From: Rivularia sp. T60_A2020_040
Lineage (GTDB): Bacteria > Cyanobacteriota > Cyanobacteriia > Cyanobacteriales > Nostocaceae
Direction: 5' to 3'
DNA: 64,000 bases
Assembly: GCA_015272215.1 (NCBI GenBank)
Contig: JACYMD010000084.1
Location: 1 to 64,000, forward strand
A model generated the notes under the pieces. That model worked only from the letters and a program-made list of their open reading frames with translations, had not been told where the DNA came from and searched no databases. Each line of letters starts with the position of its first letter. Within the stretch, counting starts at the first letter, position 1. Shown here piece by piece: positions 1 to 8,492 of this stretch. A program made the translations under genes and the position numbers.

Positions 1-20
1 AGACGTTATATATAACGTCT
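1..20. repeat. 20-bp perfect palindrome, dispersed family
   Basis: The first 20 bases read AGACGTTATA/TATAACGTCT, a perfect inverted repeat followed by CTCTACATT. The same outer arms (AGACGTT/AACGTCT) and the same trailing CTCTACATT recur at 45291 with a different centre (GCACTGC). A looser relative lies at 36769. Arms and flank are conserved while the centre changes in a pairing-preserving way, so this looks like a dispersed hairpin element. Confidence 0.7.
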
Positions 21-99
21 CTACATTACGTCGGTAGACAAACAAAACCCATCAAAATTAATGCAATAGACTACTACACCCTCATAACGTATGTACATT

Positions 100-519
100 T
101 TATGTTTGTGAATCTTGCAATTTTACTTGTTTTCCTTTCTCATCAGTTCGATAAATTAACTCACGCTCTCCGTCGGTAACTACAACTTTCCAACCAGGAA
201 CTATTACTTGAGCGCAAACTGTATCCGATTCGGCTAAACCTAAACAACTATCTCCCCAACTTTGTTTTTCTACTTGAGTTATCCGCAGTGCAGCTACGGG
301 TTTACTCACACGTTTTGTAGCATCGGATAATACTGCGCTTTTGACTTCTGAAGGTAATTCATTCACTGTTGAATCATCTTTTGGAGAAGGTGTTGGAGTT
401 GTTTCAATTTCTGGAGAAGTTGTCTGATTATTAGTACAGGAAGTTGTAGAAAATACTAATAAGCAGATAGTAAAAGCGAGTGTAATTGTACGAAGTAAAT
501 TTAACCAAGGATATTTCAT
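100..519 (-). CDS. small secreted or lipoprotein-like protein, function unknown
   Basis: 139 residues. The N-terminus is a signal peptide: positive charge, then a hydrophobic core near residues 9-24. It ends at TTSC, a loose lipobox, so a lipid anchor is possible but not certain. A Thr/Pro/Ser-rich linker (about residues 30-50) precedes a compact domain with three Cys and a WGDSCLG motif. Proteins of this kind are conserved across cyanobacteria without assigned function. The gene stands alone between the window edge and coaBC. The start is the only ATG before the signal peptide. Confidence 0.7.
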   Translation of the reverse strand: MKYPWLNLLRTITLAFTICLLVFSTTSCTNNQTTSPEIETTPTPSPKDDSTVNELPSEVKSAVLSDATKRVSKPVAALRITQVEKQSWGDSCLGLAESDTVCAQVIVPGWKVVVTDGERELIYRTDEKGKQVKLQDSQT

Positions 520-689
520 TTTAATTTTTTAGAACTAGAACAGTTCTAAATGATTCGTGAATTAGTTTATATTAGTAATATTTTTATTGGTATTTTATAT
601 TAAGTACTAAAATATTTATTTATATAATTACTACTCAGTTAGATACCTGTTCCCTTTTCCCTATTCATTACCTCAATAAGAACAAAAAG

Positions 690-1892
690 TCAAGCTACTA
701 AATCTAATATCCGATGAGCCATTTCCAACTTGGAACACATGGGAATCTCAACTTCTTTCCCTTGCTTATCTATATATATAGCTTTATTCGTATCGCTGCC
801 GAAACCGCTACCAATTTGATCTATAGGATTAGCAACAATTGCATCTAAATTCTTTCTTTGCAATTTCTCATAAGCTGGAGTCACTATATCCCCAGTTTGA
901 GCCGCAAAACCAATTAATTTTTGATGCTGTTGCTTACAACTCGCTAATTCAGCAATAATATCTCCTACACTCTCCAATGGTAAAGCTTCTGGAAGCGCCT
1001 TTTTGGGCAACTTCTCCACACTATATTCCCTTGGCTTTACATCCGCCACAGCCGCAGACATAATAATTACGTCCGCATCTCCGTAATACCGCAACATTTG
1101 CGATCGCATTTGTTCTGATGTCTCTACTTTTATACCGCGCACTCCCAAAGGTATATCCCAACTTACTGCACCACAAACTAAAGTCACATCCGCACCACGA
1201 TGCAATGCCGCACGTGCTAAAGATAACCCCATTTTTCCCGTAGCTGGATTGCCGATAAATCTCACGGGATCTAAATATTCTCGCGTTCCTCCTGCACTAA
1301 TTAATACTCTCTTACCCGTAAAATCTCGTTTTCCCCCAGTTTCTAACAACGATTGTACATAAGCAACAATTTCCTGGGGTTCTGCCATTCTTCCCACCCC
1401 AACTCTGTCACAAGCTAATAACCCTTCGGCGGTTTCCATACCATAAAAACGGTCAAAAATCAAAAGTTTTTGCCAATTCTGCTGTACCGTTTGCTGTTCC
1501 CACATATCAGTATTCATCGCCGGTGCAAGTAATATGGGGCAAGTAGAAGCTAAAACGGTATTTAATAATAGATTATCAGCCATACCATAAGCTAACTTTG
1601 CCAAAGTATTCGCTGTCAATGGCGCAATTAAGATGATATCCGCCCATTCTCCCAACTCTATATGTAGGGGACGAGAGTTAGTTGATTGCCAAAAATTCTC
1701 ATCAGTATAAGCAGGGTGACGAGAAAGAGTCGCGAAAGTTAAAGGAGCAATAAACTGTTGTGCCGAATCGGTGAGAATTGTTCGTACTTCTACCCCAGAT
1801 TTAAACAGAGTAGAAACAACTTCACAAACTTTATAAGCAGCAATACCACCGCTAACACCAATTAGCACCCGTTTCAACTTTGGATTAGACAT
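690..1892 (-). CDS. coaBC: bifunctional phosphopantothenoylcysteine decarboxylase / phosphopantothenate-cysteine ligase
   Basis: 400 residues, the usual length for Dfp/CoaBC. It makes 4'-phosphopantetheine for coenzyme A in two steps: CoaB joins cysteine to phosphopantothenate and CoaC, an FMN enzyme, decarboxylates the product. The N-terminal flavoprotein half shows [10 protein letters not shown] near residue 13, the catalytic-His segment [10 protein letters not shown], and the PAMNTDMWE motif. The C-terminal CoaB half begins near residue 195 with [21 protein letters not shown] and ends with the KK/ALPLE substrate region. The gene is transcribed toward the window start. DUF2555 lies upstream on the same strand across about 170 bp of heptamer repeats. 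Confidence 0.96.
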   Translation of the reverse strand: MSNPKLKRVLIGVSGGIAAYKVCEVVSTLFKSGVEVRTILTDSAQQFIAPLTFATLSRHPAYTDENFWQSTNSRPLHIELGEWADIILIAPLTANTLAKLAYGMADNLLLNTVLASTCPILLAPAMNTDMWEQQTVQQNWQKLLIFDRFYGMETAEGLLACDRVGVGRMAEPQEIVAYVQSLLETGGKRDFTGKRVLISAGGTREYLDPVRFIGNPATGKMGLSLARAALHRGADVTLVCGAVSWDIPLGVRGIKVETSEQMRSQMLRYYGDADVIIMSAAVADVKPREYSVEKLPKKALPEALPLESVGDIIAELASCKQQHQKLIGFAAQTGDIVTPAYEKLQRKNLDAIVANPIDQIGSGFGSDTNKAIYIDKQGKEVEIPMCSKLEMAHRILDLVA

Positions 1893-1896
1893 AAAT

Positions 1897-1929
1897 CAAT
1901 TATCAATTATCAGTTATCAATTATCAATT
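1897..1929. repeat. STRR heptamer array (TTATCAA/GTTATCA)
   Basis: About 4.5 imperfect copies of a 7-bp unit (AATTATC with an AGTTATC variant) lie just upstream of the coaBC start. STRRs of this sort are typical of heterocystous cyanobacteria. Confidence 0.75.
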
Positions 1930-2030
1930 TCTCATCGCCACGGTTTTCACTCTGGAAGCTGTAGATTAAAAATACATTTTATTCAACAACTTAAAAACCT
2001 TACTGAGCAAGGACTTTAAATGATATCCGT

Positions 2031-2061
2031 TGATAAGTGATAACTGATAACTGATAACTGT
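2031..2061. repeat. STRR heptamer array (GATAACT)
   Basis: About four copies of TGATAAC/TGATAAG units end next to the stop codon of the DUF2555 gene. The unit is close to the reverse complement of the array at 1897. Confidence 0.75.
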
Positions 2062-2062
2062 A

Positions 2063-2275
2063 TTACGCTTCGTCGTAGGGTTCCAAATCCAAAAGGTGGA
2101 TATAAGATTCTACTAATTCGGGACGTTGAAACGCGATAGCTCGCAGTAAATGCCAATCATTCAAACCTTCAAAAGCATTACTGTAGTTATCTTGCTCCAA
2201 TCTAGTAGCCAAGTTATCCACTTGCTCTGGAGTCATGGTGGCAATATCGGTTTTAGAAATTGTCAAAGTCTTCAT
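2063..2275 (-). CDS. DUF2555 family protein
   Basis: A 70-residue acidic protein with no membrane segment. The stretch MTPEQV..LA.RLE.DNY.N.FEGLNDWHLLRAIAFQRPELVE matches my memory of the cyanobacterial DUF2555 family almost end to end. The function is unknown. It lies upstream of and co-directional with coaBC. A purine-rich GGGGCT stretch upstream of ATG could serve as ribosome binding site. The overlapping open frame on the opposite strand (2150-2332) lacks any family resemblance. Confidence 0.85.
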   Translation of the reverse strand: MKTLTISKTDIATMTPEQVDNLATRLEQDNYSNAFEGLNDWHLLRAIAFQRPELVESYIHLLDLEPYDEA

Positions 2276-2429
2276 TTTTTAGCCCCTCCCGTAAGTAGCA
2301 ACACCATCCAGCCTGGGTTTAACTGTGTTTGACGCAGCCACCCAACCTATAATACTCATTAGTAGACGCAAATTACATGAATTTTCTTCCGGAAATTTAC
2401 CGTACTTTGTAAAGCTTTTGTAACCTTAA

Positions 2430-3065
2430 TTAAGTAAGGTTGCTGATAACGAAAGTACGTGCGACATCCAGCATTTGAGAACTAATTTGGTGTTCTCCAT
2501 CAAATTCATGATATTCCAAAGGAACTGCTTTTAATTCTAATGCATCCCGTGTTTTTTGAGCCGCTTGTAAAGGTACAACTCGATCTTGTTTCCCGTGCAT
2601 GATTAACACTGGGGGTAGAGAATTTGTAGCCGGAGTTGCAATATTTTGGATATCTGAATGTAAATACCCACTCATGGAAATTAATCCGGCTATTGGCAAC
2701 TTTAATCCTACATCTAAAGTCATTGCTCCTCCCTGAGAAAAACCACTTAAAATTGTTCTTTTTAAGGGTATCCCGGTACTATTTTCTAAGGATTGCAGGT
2801 AATCAATTAGCAATTTGCGACTTTCTTCTAACCCTTCATACATATTATTTCTGCTCAAGTCGTACCATGCTCTACCCATAGGAGAATCAGGATGAGGAAA
2901 AGGCGCATCAGGGAATACAAAATGATATTCCGGTAATTGTAAAAAAGGTACTATCGATGCTACATCTTCTGCATTAGCACCCCAGCCGTGTAAAATTACA
3001 ATTAATCCTTTTGCTATTTCCGGAATTTTTGGCGGTATGTCGATCGATTCCAAAGCATTAGCCAT
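2430..3065 (-). CDS. alpha/beta-hydrolase, carboxylesterase/phospholipase family
   Basis: 211 residues, typical for the small-esterase (Abhydrolase_2, YpfH-like) family. The oxyanion region HGWGANAEDV lies near residue 26, the nucleophile elbow GFSQGGAM near 109 (Ser), the catalytic Asp in MHGKQDRVVP near 159, and the catalytic His in EFDGEHQI near 190. All triad residues are present, so it should be active on soluble esters or lysolipids. No signal peptide is visible, so it is cytoplasmic. It is a single gene divergent from purH. Confidence 0.88.
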   Translation of the reverse strand: MANALESIDIPPKIPEIAKGLIVILHGWGANAEDVASIVPFLQLPEYHFVFPDAPFPHPDSPMGRAWYDLSRNNMYEGLEESRKLLIDYLQSLENSTGIPLKRTILSGFSQGGAMTLDVGLKLPIAGLISMSGYLHSDIQNIATPATNSLPPVLIMHGKQDRVVPLQAAQKTRDALELKAVPLEYHEFDGEHQISSQMLDVARTFVISNLT

Positions 3066-3205
3066 CAGTGATCAATTAATCAATCTGTAGTGGGTCTACA
3101 GTAGTCTATAGCAAAAAATGGGATGCACGTAAGGTATATGTCGGGTTTTTATGACTGTTATAAGTGTGTTACGGATAAGCTAAAAAGCAGCTAAATTATA
3201 TATTT

Positions 3206-3234
3206 GGGCGGGCAGGGATGCCCGCACTACAAGA
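3206..3234 (+). repeat. dispersed hairpin GGGCGGGCAGGGATGCCCGC + ACTACAAGA
   Basis: A GC-rich stem (GCGGGC/GCCCGC) with loop AGGGAT is followed by ACTACAAGA. Related elements with compensating stem changes occur at 11634 and, inverted, at 42756. The family is described in the findings. Confidence 0.6.
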
Positions 3235-3290
3235 ATTACTCCCCCGAACCGCTTTAAGATTACCTTTCACCCATGGAGGGTGCGGTTCAT

Positions 3291-3366
3291 CTCTTTTTAC
3301 CTCTTTTCTCTGTGTTCTCTGCGTCTCTGCGGTTTCTTAATCGGTAATCTTCTACCGCGAAGGGAG
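3291..3366 (-). repeat. ~75-bp dispersed repeat, copy A
   Basis: Read on the minus strand, this copy runs from CGCGGTAGAAGATTACCGAT through GAAACCGCAGAGACGCAGAG to AGAGGTAAAAAGAGA. It matches copy B at 26291-26366 (inside a coding region) over about 75 bp and a split copy C at 49832-49957. It sits in the 478-bp gap upstream of purH. The rest of that gap shows only AT-rich leader sequence and the hairpin at 3206. Confidence 0.8.
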
Positions 3367-3543
3367 TAGAATAATTTAGGTTATGTGATTTAAATGCACA
3401 ACAACTTATTTATGCCAAAAAGCCGACGAATATGATTGGTGAGGAATACTCAGGTTAATCGTTAATATTTATTAAATGCCAACTTTGGTCTAAAATATTC
3501 TTTTGCAAGCTCATAAATTCAAATTGCAGGAAATTTATCAATT

Positions 3544-5088
3544 ATGGCGCGTCTCGCACTGCTGAGTGTATCTAATAAAACAGGTTTAGTCGAATTTGCT
3601 CGAAGTCTCCAAGAAGAGTTTAACTTTGAATTTATCAGCAGTGGAGGTACCGCTAAAGTTTTACAAAATGCCGGATTAACTGTTACTAAAGTTGCCGATT
3701 ATACAGGCTCACCGGAAATTTTGGGTGGACGGGTGAAGACTTTACATCCGCGAATTCATGGCGGTATTTTAGCACGACGAGATAATTCTCAGGATATTAC
3801 GGATTTGCAAGATAACCAAATTCGTCCGATTGATTTGGTGGTTGTAAATCTTTACCCTTTTACCGAAACTATTGCTCAGGAGGGTGTTACTTTACCCGAA
3901 GCTATCGAACAAATCGATATCGGTGGTCCGGCAATGTTAAGAGCATCTGCAAAGAATTTTACCTATCTTACAGTATTATGCGACCCGCTACAATATACAG
4001 AATATTTACAGCAGTTACGTCAAAATCACGGTGAAGTTTCTTTAGAATTTCGTCAACAGGCTGCTTTAAAAGGATTTTTACATACTTCTGAATACGATCA
4101 AGCCATTTCATCTTATTTAAGCAATCAAGTTTCTCAAAATCAAGAAACAAAGCAACAATTTAGCATTTCTGGAACACAAGTACAATCACTACGATACGGA
4201 GAAAATCCCCATCAAAATGCTGCTTGGTATTATACAGGAACGGCTAAAAGCGGATGGGCTGCTGCAACTAAATTACAGGGAAAGGAACTCAGTTATAACA
4301 ATTTAGTTGATTTAGAAGCCGCTAGACGCATCATTACAGAGTTTTCTGATACTCCCGCAGCAGTAATCCTCAAACATACTAATCCTTGTGGTGTAGCTTT
4401 GGGAAATACTCTGTTAGAAGCTTATCAAAAAGCTTTTAATGCTGATTCAATTTCTGCTTTTGGCGGAATTGTCGCTTTAAATCAACCTATTGACGCAGCG
4501 ACAGCAACCGAATTCACAAAAACATTTTTAGAATGCGTAGTTGCACCAGGTTGTGAAGACGATGCTCAAGAAATTATTGCCACTAAATCCAAACTGCGGG
4601 TATTGATACTACCAGATTTACAAAGTGGAGCTAAAGAAGCTATTAAAGTCATTGCAGGTGGTTTTCTCGTGCAAGCCGCTGATGATATTTTAACCGAGAC
4701 TAATAAATGGCAAATAGTCACCGAAAAACAGCCCAATCAAAAAGAAATTGCAGAATTACTTTTTGCATGGAAAGTTTGTAAACACGTTAAATCAAACGCT
4801 ATTGTTGTCAGTTGCGATCGCACTACTTTGGGAGTGGGTGCAGGGCAAATGAACCGAGTTGGCTCTGTGAAAATAGCCCTCGAACAAGCGGGAGAAAACG
4901 CAACAGGGGGATTTCTTGCTAGCGACGGATTCTTCCCTTTCGATGATTCAGTTAGAACCGCTGCTGCTGCCGGAATTAAAGGAATTATTCAACCGGGGGG
5001 AAGTTTAAGAGACCAAGATTCGATCCAAGCTGCTAACGAACTAGGCTTAACAATGGTGTTTACTGGCAACAGACACTTTTTACATTAA
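3544..5088 (+). CDS. purH: bifunctional AICAR transformylase / IMP cyclohydrolase
   Basis: 514 residues, the standard PurH length. It carries out the last two steps of de novo IMP synthesis: formylation of AICAR from 10-formyl-THF, then ring closure. The N-terminal cyclohydrolase (MGS-like) domain covers about residues 1-195 with ALLSVSNKTGL and VKTLHPRIHGGIL. The transformylase domain follows, with YGENPHQNAAWY near residue 215, the KHTNPCG motif near 278, and the C-terminal FPFDDSVRTAAAAGI...IQPGGS. All motifs are intact. It is a single-gene unit followed by the two Yfr2-like RNA candidates. Confidence 0.97.
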   Translation: MARLALLSVSNKTGLVEFARSLQEEFNFEFISSGGTAKVLQNAGLTVTKVADYTGSPEILGGRVKTLHPRIHGGILARRDNSQDITDLQDNQIRPIDLVVVNLYPFTETIAQEGVTLPEAIEQIDIGGPAMLRASAKNFTYLTVLCDPLQYTEYLQQLRQNHGEVSLEFRQQAALKGFLHTSEYDQAISSYLSNQVSQNQETKQQFSISGTQVQSLRYGENPHQNAAWYYTGTAKSGWAAATKLQGKELSYNNLVDLEAARRIITEFSDTPAAVILKHTNPCGVALGNTLLEAYQKAFNADSISAFGGIVALNQPIDAATATEFTKTFLECVVAPGCEDDAQEIIATKSKLRVLILPDLQSGAKEAIKVIAGGFLVQAADDILTETNKWQIVTEKQPNQKEIAELLFAWKVCKHVKSNAIVVSCDRTTLGVGAGQMNRVGSVKIALEQAGENATGGFLASDGFFPFDDSVRTAAAAGIKGIIQPGGSLRDQDSIQAANELGLTMVFTGNRHFLH

Positions 5089-5181
5089 AATTACATTGAG
5101 CAGATTATACCATAAAAATTGAGAATTTTTGCAAATTGTTGTCTAAAATGCTTTTCATTTCAACAAACTAGTGCTAATCTA

Positions 5182-5262
5182 TATTTGTGTGTGTGTGAGG
5201 AGCAAAGTGAAAAGCGTTTGGGGTGGAAACACGGCAACACTCCCAAGCGCTTTTTGCTTTTT
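5182..5262 (+). ncRNA. Yfr2-like small RNA candidate, copy 1
   Basis: An extended -10 (TGCTAATCT, 5172-5180) precedes an 80-nt unit. It contains GTGTGAGGAG (5193-5202), a hairpin whose loop holds GTGGAAACACGG, and a terminator-like right arm CCCAAGCGC followed by a T-rich tail. GGAAACA in a loop is the signature of the cyanobacterial Yfr2 family. GTGTGAGGAG is the exact complement of the Yfr1 core CUCCUCACAC. A near-copy follows at 5353. No protein is needed to explain it; the open frames across it are incidental. Confidence 0.55.
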
Positions 5263-5352
5263 AATTTTATTAGTCATTTGAGCAAGATCAGTCCAATTTT
5301 CAAACTGTCACCCAACATACTTGTGTATTCATAGATGTAATGCTAAGGTATG

Positions 5353-5433
5353 GTTGTGTGTGAGGAGCAAGTGATAAACGAAAAGCGTTTGGGGTGGAAA
5401 CACGGCAACACTCCCGAACGCTTTTTGTTTTTT
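5353..5433 (+). ncRNA. Yfr2-like small RNA candidate, copy 2
   Basis: This unit repeats the order of copy 1: TGCTAA upstream, GTGTGAGGAG (5358-5367), then AAAGCGTTTGGGG, GTGGAAACACGGCAACAC, and CCCGAACGCTTTTTG with a T run. The right arm differs from copy 1 at one stem position (CGAACGC against CAAGCGC) yet still pairs, as expected for a conserved RNA fold. The terminator hairpin ends near 5433. Confidence 0.55.
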
Positions 5434-5494
5434 CAATATTCAGCAACCAGTATTTATAATTACCGTCGCCATAATTCCCCATCTCCCAACCTCT

Positions 5495-5830
5495 TCAATC
5501 TTCATCCAAAGCGGGGAAAGCTTCGTCAATAAGCCATAATCGATCTTTATTTTCAACAAACCAAATCCGAGTTTCGGGAGTTAGCTTTCCCCAGATATAC
5601 TCAACAGGGATGTGAGGGGAAGAATATTGAAACTCCTCACCGAGTAATCGCAGATTGGAAGCAATCGCATCGGGAATACCAAAATCATTCCAATCGATTT
5701 CTCTTTCAATTCCACTAATTCCTTTGCTGGGATCAAAAACCAATTGTGCAGTTCTAATCAAGTCAGCAAAGTGTACTGGCTTTAATCTGTAAAGTTCTTC
5801 AATTCCTAGTGCTTCGTTATTTTGAGACAT
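5495..5830 (-). CDS. conserved hypothetical protein
   Basis: A 111-residue soluble acidic protein with no motif I can name. It is rich in aromatic residues toward the C-terminus (EYIWGKLTPETRIWFVENKDRLWLIDEAFP). A GTG two codons upstream is possible, but ATG at 5830 has AAGAGT at a good distance and is preferred. It is a single gene. The length and steady codon use suggest a real gene of unknown function. Confidence 0.6.
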   Translation of the reverse strand: MSQNNEALGIEELYRLKPVHFADLIRTAQLVFDPSKGISGIEREIDWNDFGIPDAIASNLRLLGEEFQYSSPHIPVEYIWGKLTPETRIWFVENKDRLWLIDEAFPALDED

Positions 5831-6042
5831 GAACACTCTTAGCAGTGAATATTTACCGTTTTATAGAATTTACTGCAAGAGATTTCCCGATTTTAATTTT
5901 AATCTATTACTTATATTTTAACCTAGAACAGCAATATTCAATCAACTGATATAATAACCGAAATTTTTGGGAATCCTAAATTTATAGATTGAATTTATCT
6001 ATCAAGTTTACATATTGCTGGCAGTTTCTTAGTGGTGACTGT

Positions 6043-6303
6043 ATGCCGATTACATTAATTTTGATTATAATTATTGCAGTTATTTTTACGTTATTAATTA
6101 ATAGAAACCGTCGTCGTGTTGGAAATGGCAATTTGCTGTATCGATCCGATGGAGGATGCAAAGCACTGCGACACAAGTTATCGCAAAAGGTAAATCGGGA
6201 TGTTGCCGAAAGATTGATTCGTTTAGAGAAACGTCAACACCCCGGAAAATCGGAACGCTGGTATCTAGAAAAGGTAATTTACGATTTACAGCGCGGACGT
6301 TGA
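6043..6303 (+). CDS. small membrane-anchored protein, function unknown
   Basis: 86 residues from ATG 6043. One N-terminal membrane helix (PITLILIIIIAVIFTLLI) is followed by a basic cytoplasmic tail ending HPGKSERWYLEKVIYDLQRGR. The frame is open further upstream, but residues before this Met do not look like a continuation and the helix directly after Met is typical. Similar tails are common in small conserved cyanobacterial proteins. No function is known to me. Confidence 0.6.
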   Translation: MPITLILIIIIAVIFTLLINRNRRRVGNGNLLYRSDGGCKALRHKLSQKVNRDVAERLIRLEKRQHPGKSERWYLEKVIYDLQRGR

Positions 6304-6419
6304 AATCCTAAGTCGTTGTTTTCTAACATATGATTCTGTGCAAAGCTGAGTAACTATCAAATGGCATAATTAACCAGCAATTGAATTTCTCCATCGCACG
6401 TTTGTTAGGTACTTAAATA

Positions 6420-6932
6420 TCATCCAACCTTTACATTTTTCCAATCTGCTCGACTCAGTTGATAAACGAAACAGTCATCATCACCAAACCATCGTTGCTC
6501 GACAAAATTAAAGCCAAGACGTTCATAGAATCGGTGAGCGCGAGTATTGTTGGCAAGTGGATCGATTAATATAGCTGTCACAGCCGAGTCTGCGAAACAT
6601 TGGTCAATTGCCATCTGCATCATTTTTGTTCCATAGCCTTTGCCTAAATCGGTTTCTTCTCCAATCCAGATATCAATAGCGCGAAGATTCGCCGTTACAT
6701 CACCCCAATAATGGCTATCCTCCCGTGCCGGATCGATAATTTGGATAAATCCAATGGGGCGATCGCCTTCTATGGCAATCAATTGCTCCCTCCAATCGGG
6801 GGTGCGCTTAAGTTCCACCTCCCAGCCCCAATCATCGTTAGGATCTGAGGCAATTACATGAGGTTGCTCATCCCAGTGTCGCAGTAGTTCCAAATCATCG
6901 AAAGTCGCGGGACGCAGGTTAATCATAATCAT
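6420..6932 (-). CDS. GNAT acetyltransferase, AAC(6')-like
   Basis: 170 residues. Features of the GNAT fold include LRPATFDDLELLRHWDEQPHV at the N-terminus and the acetyl-CoA loop in DLGKGYGTKMMQMA near residue 95. DPLANNTRAHRFYERLGF near 123 is typical of aminoglycoside 6'-N-acetyltransferase-type enzymes. The true substrate cannot be told from sequence. Two Met codons (6932 and 6926) compete as start; the difference is two residues. It is the first of several accessory genes here. Confidence 0.82.
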   Translation of the reverse strand: MIMINLRPATFDDLELLRHWDEQPHVIASDPNDDWGWEVELKRTPDWREQLIAIEGDRPIGFIQIIDPAREDSHYWGDVTANLRAIDIWIGEETDLGKGYGTKMMQMAIDQCFADSAVTAILIDPLANNTRAHRFYERLGFNFVEQRWFGDDDCFVYQLSRADWKNVKVG

Positions 6933-7136
6933 TCTATCGGTTGATTATATTTAATAAGCTTTATATTACAATGCAACACAAGTAACTTATCATGGTGTCG
7001 TTGGGCAGGAAAAATGCTTAAGAAGCTTATAGAACTAAGAAAGATGTACTTCAAGCTCATTTTGTAAATCGTTAAGTTGGATAATTTTTATTTTCCTTGC
7101 TTTGATTTAGAGAAAGAATTTTTAAGTACATCGTAA

Positions 7137-7541
7137 CTACTTTGTATTCGCGATCGCTCTTCCCATATATTCCCACAATGGGCGATCGCCGATACCCCGA
7201 CTAGCTGTTTCCACTTTTTCCTGCTGATACATAGTATTCAAGGATTGCTCGATTCCGGGATTTCCACCAGTAAATTCAGCAATCAATTCTTGCCAACGTT
7301 TAGCTATATTTTGCACCGATTCGCTAGTTGGATCTGTACCTTTTTCCATTTCTGCACGCGCTTGTGAAAAACCAAGTTGTCGCAGGGATATGATTTGCTG
7401 CAACCGGACAATATCAGCTTCTGCATACAAACGATAATCAGCCTCTGTGCGTCCAGATGGTGATAGCAATCCAATTTCATCGTAGTAATGTAAAGTCCGA
7501 ACTGAAATGCCCGTTTGTTTGGCAAGTTTTCCTATTTTCAT
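7137..7541 (-). CDS. MerR regulator of TipA type with internal deletion
   Basis: The N-terminal winged HTH (MKIGKLAKQTGISVRTLHYYDEIGLLSP) is intact. The C-terminus resembles the end of a TipAS domain (AEMEKGTDPTSESVQ, FTGGNPGIEQSL, LWEYMGRAI). Full-length relatives are about 240-260 residues; here the HTH runs straight from RQLGFSQ into ARAEMEKG, so roughly 100 residues are missing in frame. That region normally holds the long dimerisation helix and the start of the effector fold. It may be a non-functional or repurposed regulator. The start could also be 7562. Confidence 0.75.
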   Translation of the reverse strand: MKIGKLAKQTGISVRTLHYYDEIGLLSPSGRTEADYRLYAEADIVRLQQIISLRQLGFSQARAEMEKGTDPTSESVQNIAKRWQELIAEFTGGNPGIEQSLNTMYQQEKVETASRGIGDRPLWEYMGRAIANTK

Positions 7542-7815
7542 CGTAGTAGATTGTATATTCATACCATAATTGATTTGATAAAAATTTCAAGACAACTTGA
7601 TACTAAACCCTGACGTTACGTTAGAGTCAAGGGGTTTGAAAATATTGGGATTCAATTAATAGTATTTATAAAAATCTGTACATTAGCTCGCCATGTTATA
7701 CAGGATTCGTTTCCTTACCCTTATAGATGAGTTTTTTTATGGGAAATGCTATATCAAGCGCTTTTCGTTCCACCTGCAACTAAACCGTTTCCTAAAGAAA
7801 TAATTTACTAACCTG

Positions 7816-8355
7816 TTAACTTTGCTTCTGCAAATATTCTTCATATTCAACTTTGAATTCCCGTGCATTTTGAAAATCAACAGAAAGCTGTGAAAGTGCT
7901 TCCACAATAGCAACTTTATCTGTTTGTGCTAAAGCGATAATTCCGGGTTTTTCAAGGATACGAAACTCGTTGTGGTCGTGAAAAGTAATCGTTACAATCG
8001 TTCCCAGTGAATCTTCTTTTGTTGACTTGATGGTACTCCACATCCAACGCTGTTGGTTCGTTTCTTCTTTGTTTCCCCATTCTCTGGATATACTAAAATC
8101 GCCAGGTAATCTAGGTTCTGGATACAAATTAACCTGTTTTAACTGCATATGAATGGGTCTAAATAGAAAGTTTAAATAAACTCCATAAGCCATATCTCCG
8201 GCTTTATCAAATACACGCAATAATTTATCGTTATGTTTTTCTATTACGGTTTGCCAGTTTGCAGCGATGTGATTTTCAATGCATTGACTAATTGTAAAAA
8301 TATCGCTGTTCTTGTTTTCTGTCAAAAACTCTTGTAATAATTTCATGGTTGACAA
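7816..8355 (-). CDS. hypothetical protein
   Basis: A 179-residue soluble protein with no recognised domain. Visible elements are a tryptophan-rich centre (REWGNKEETNQQRWMWSTIKS) and a strand-rich segment (DSLGTIVTITFHDHNEFRILEKPGI). The gene starts 138 bp from the end of the AraC gene and runs in the same direction, so the two may be co-transcribed. No function is proposed. Confidence 0.6.
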   Translation of the reverse strand: MSTMKLLQEFLTENKNSDIFTISQCIENHIAANWQTVIEKHNDKLLRVFDKAGDMAYGVYLNFLFRPIHMQLKQVNLYPEPRLPGDFSISREWGNKEETNQQRWMWSTIKSTKEDSLGTIVTITFHDHNEFRILEKPGIIALAQTDKVAIVEALSQLSVDFQNAREFKVEYEEYLQKQS

Positions 8356-8492
8356 TCTTCCAATTCAGTAGACTTTTAATTTTGACTTATCATCAATGAA
8401 AAAGATTGTAAAAAAATGACCAGCGATTTCTTTATAGTACAAGAACAGGGATTTATCCGTAAAATCAGTTTGTATTCCAAAATCATCTGACC

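Noticed and set aside
5119-5532. Small open frames over the Yfr2-like region (both strands)
   Set aside because: They cross hairpins and terminators shared by both RNA copies and show no protein-like conservation between copies outside the RNA.
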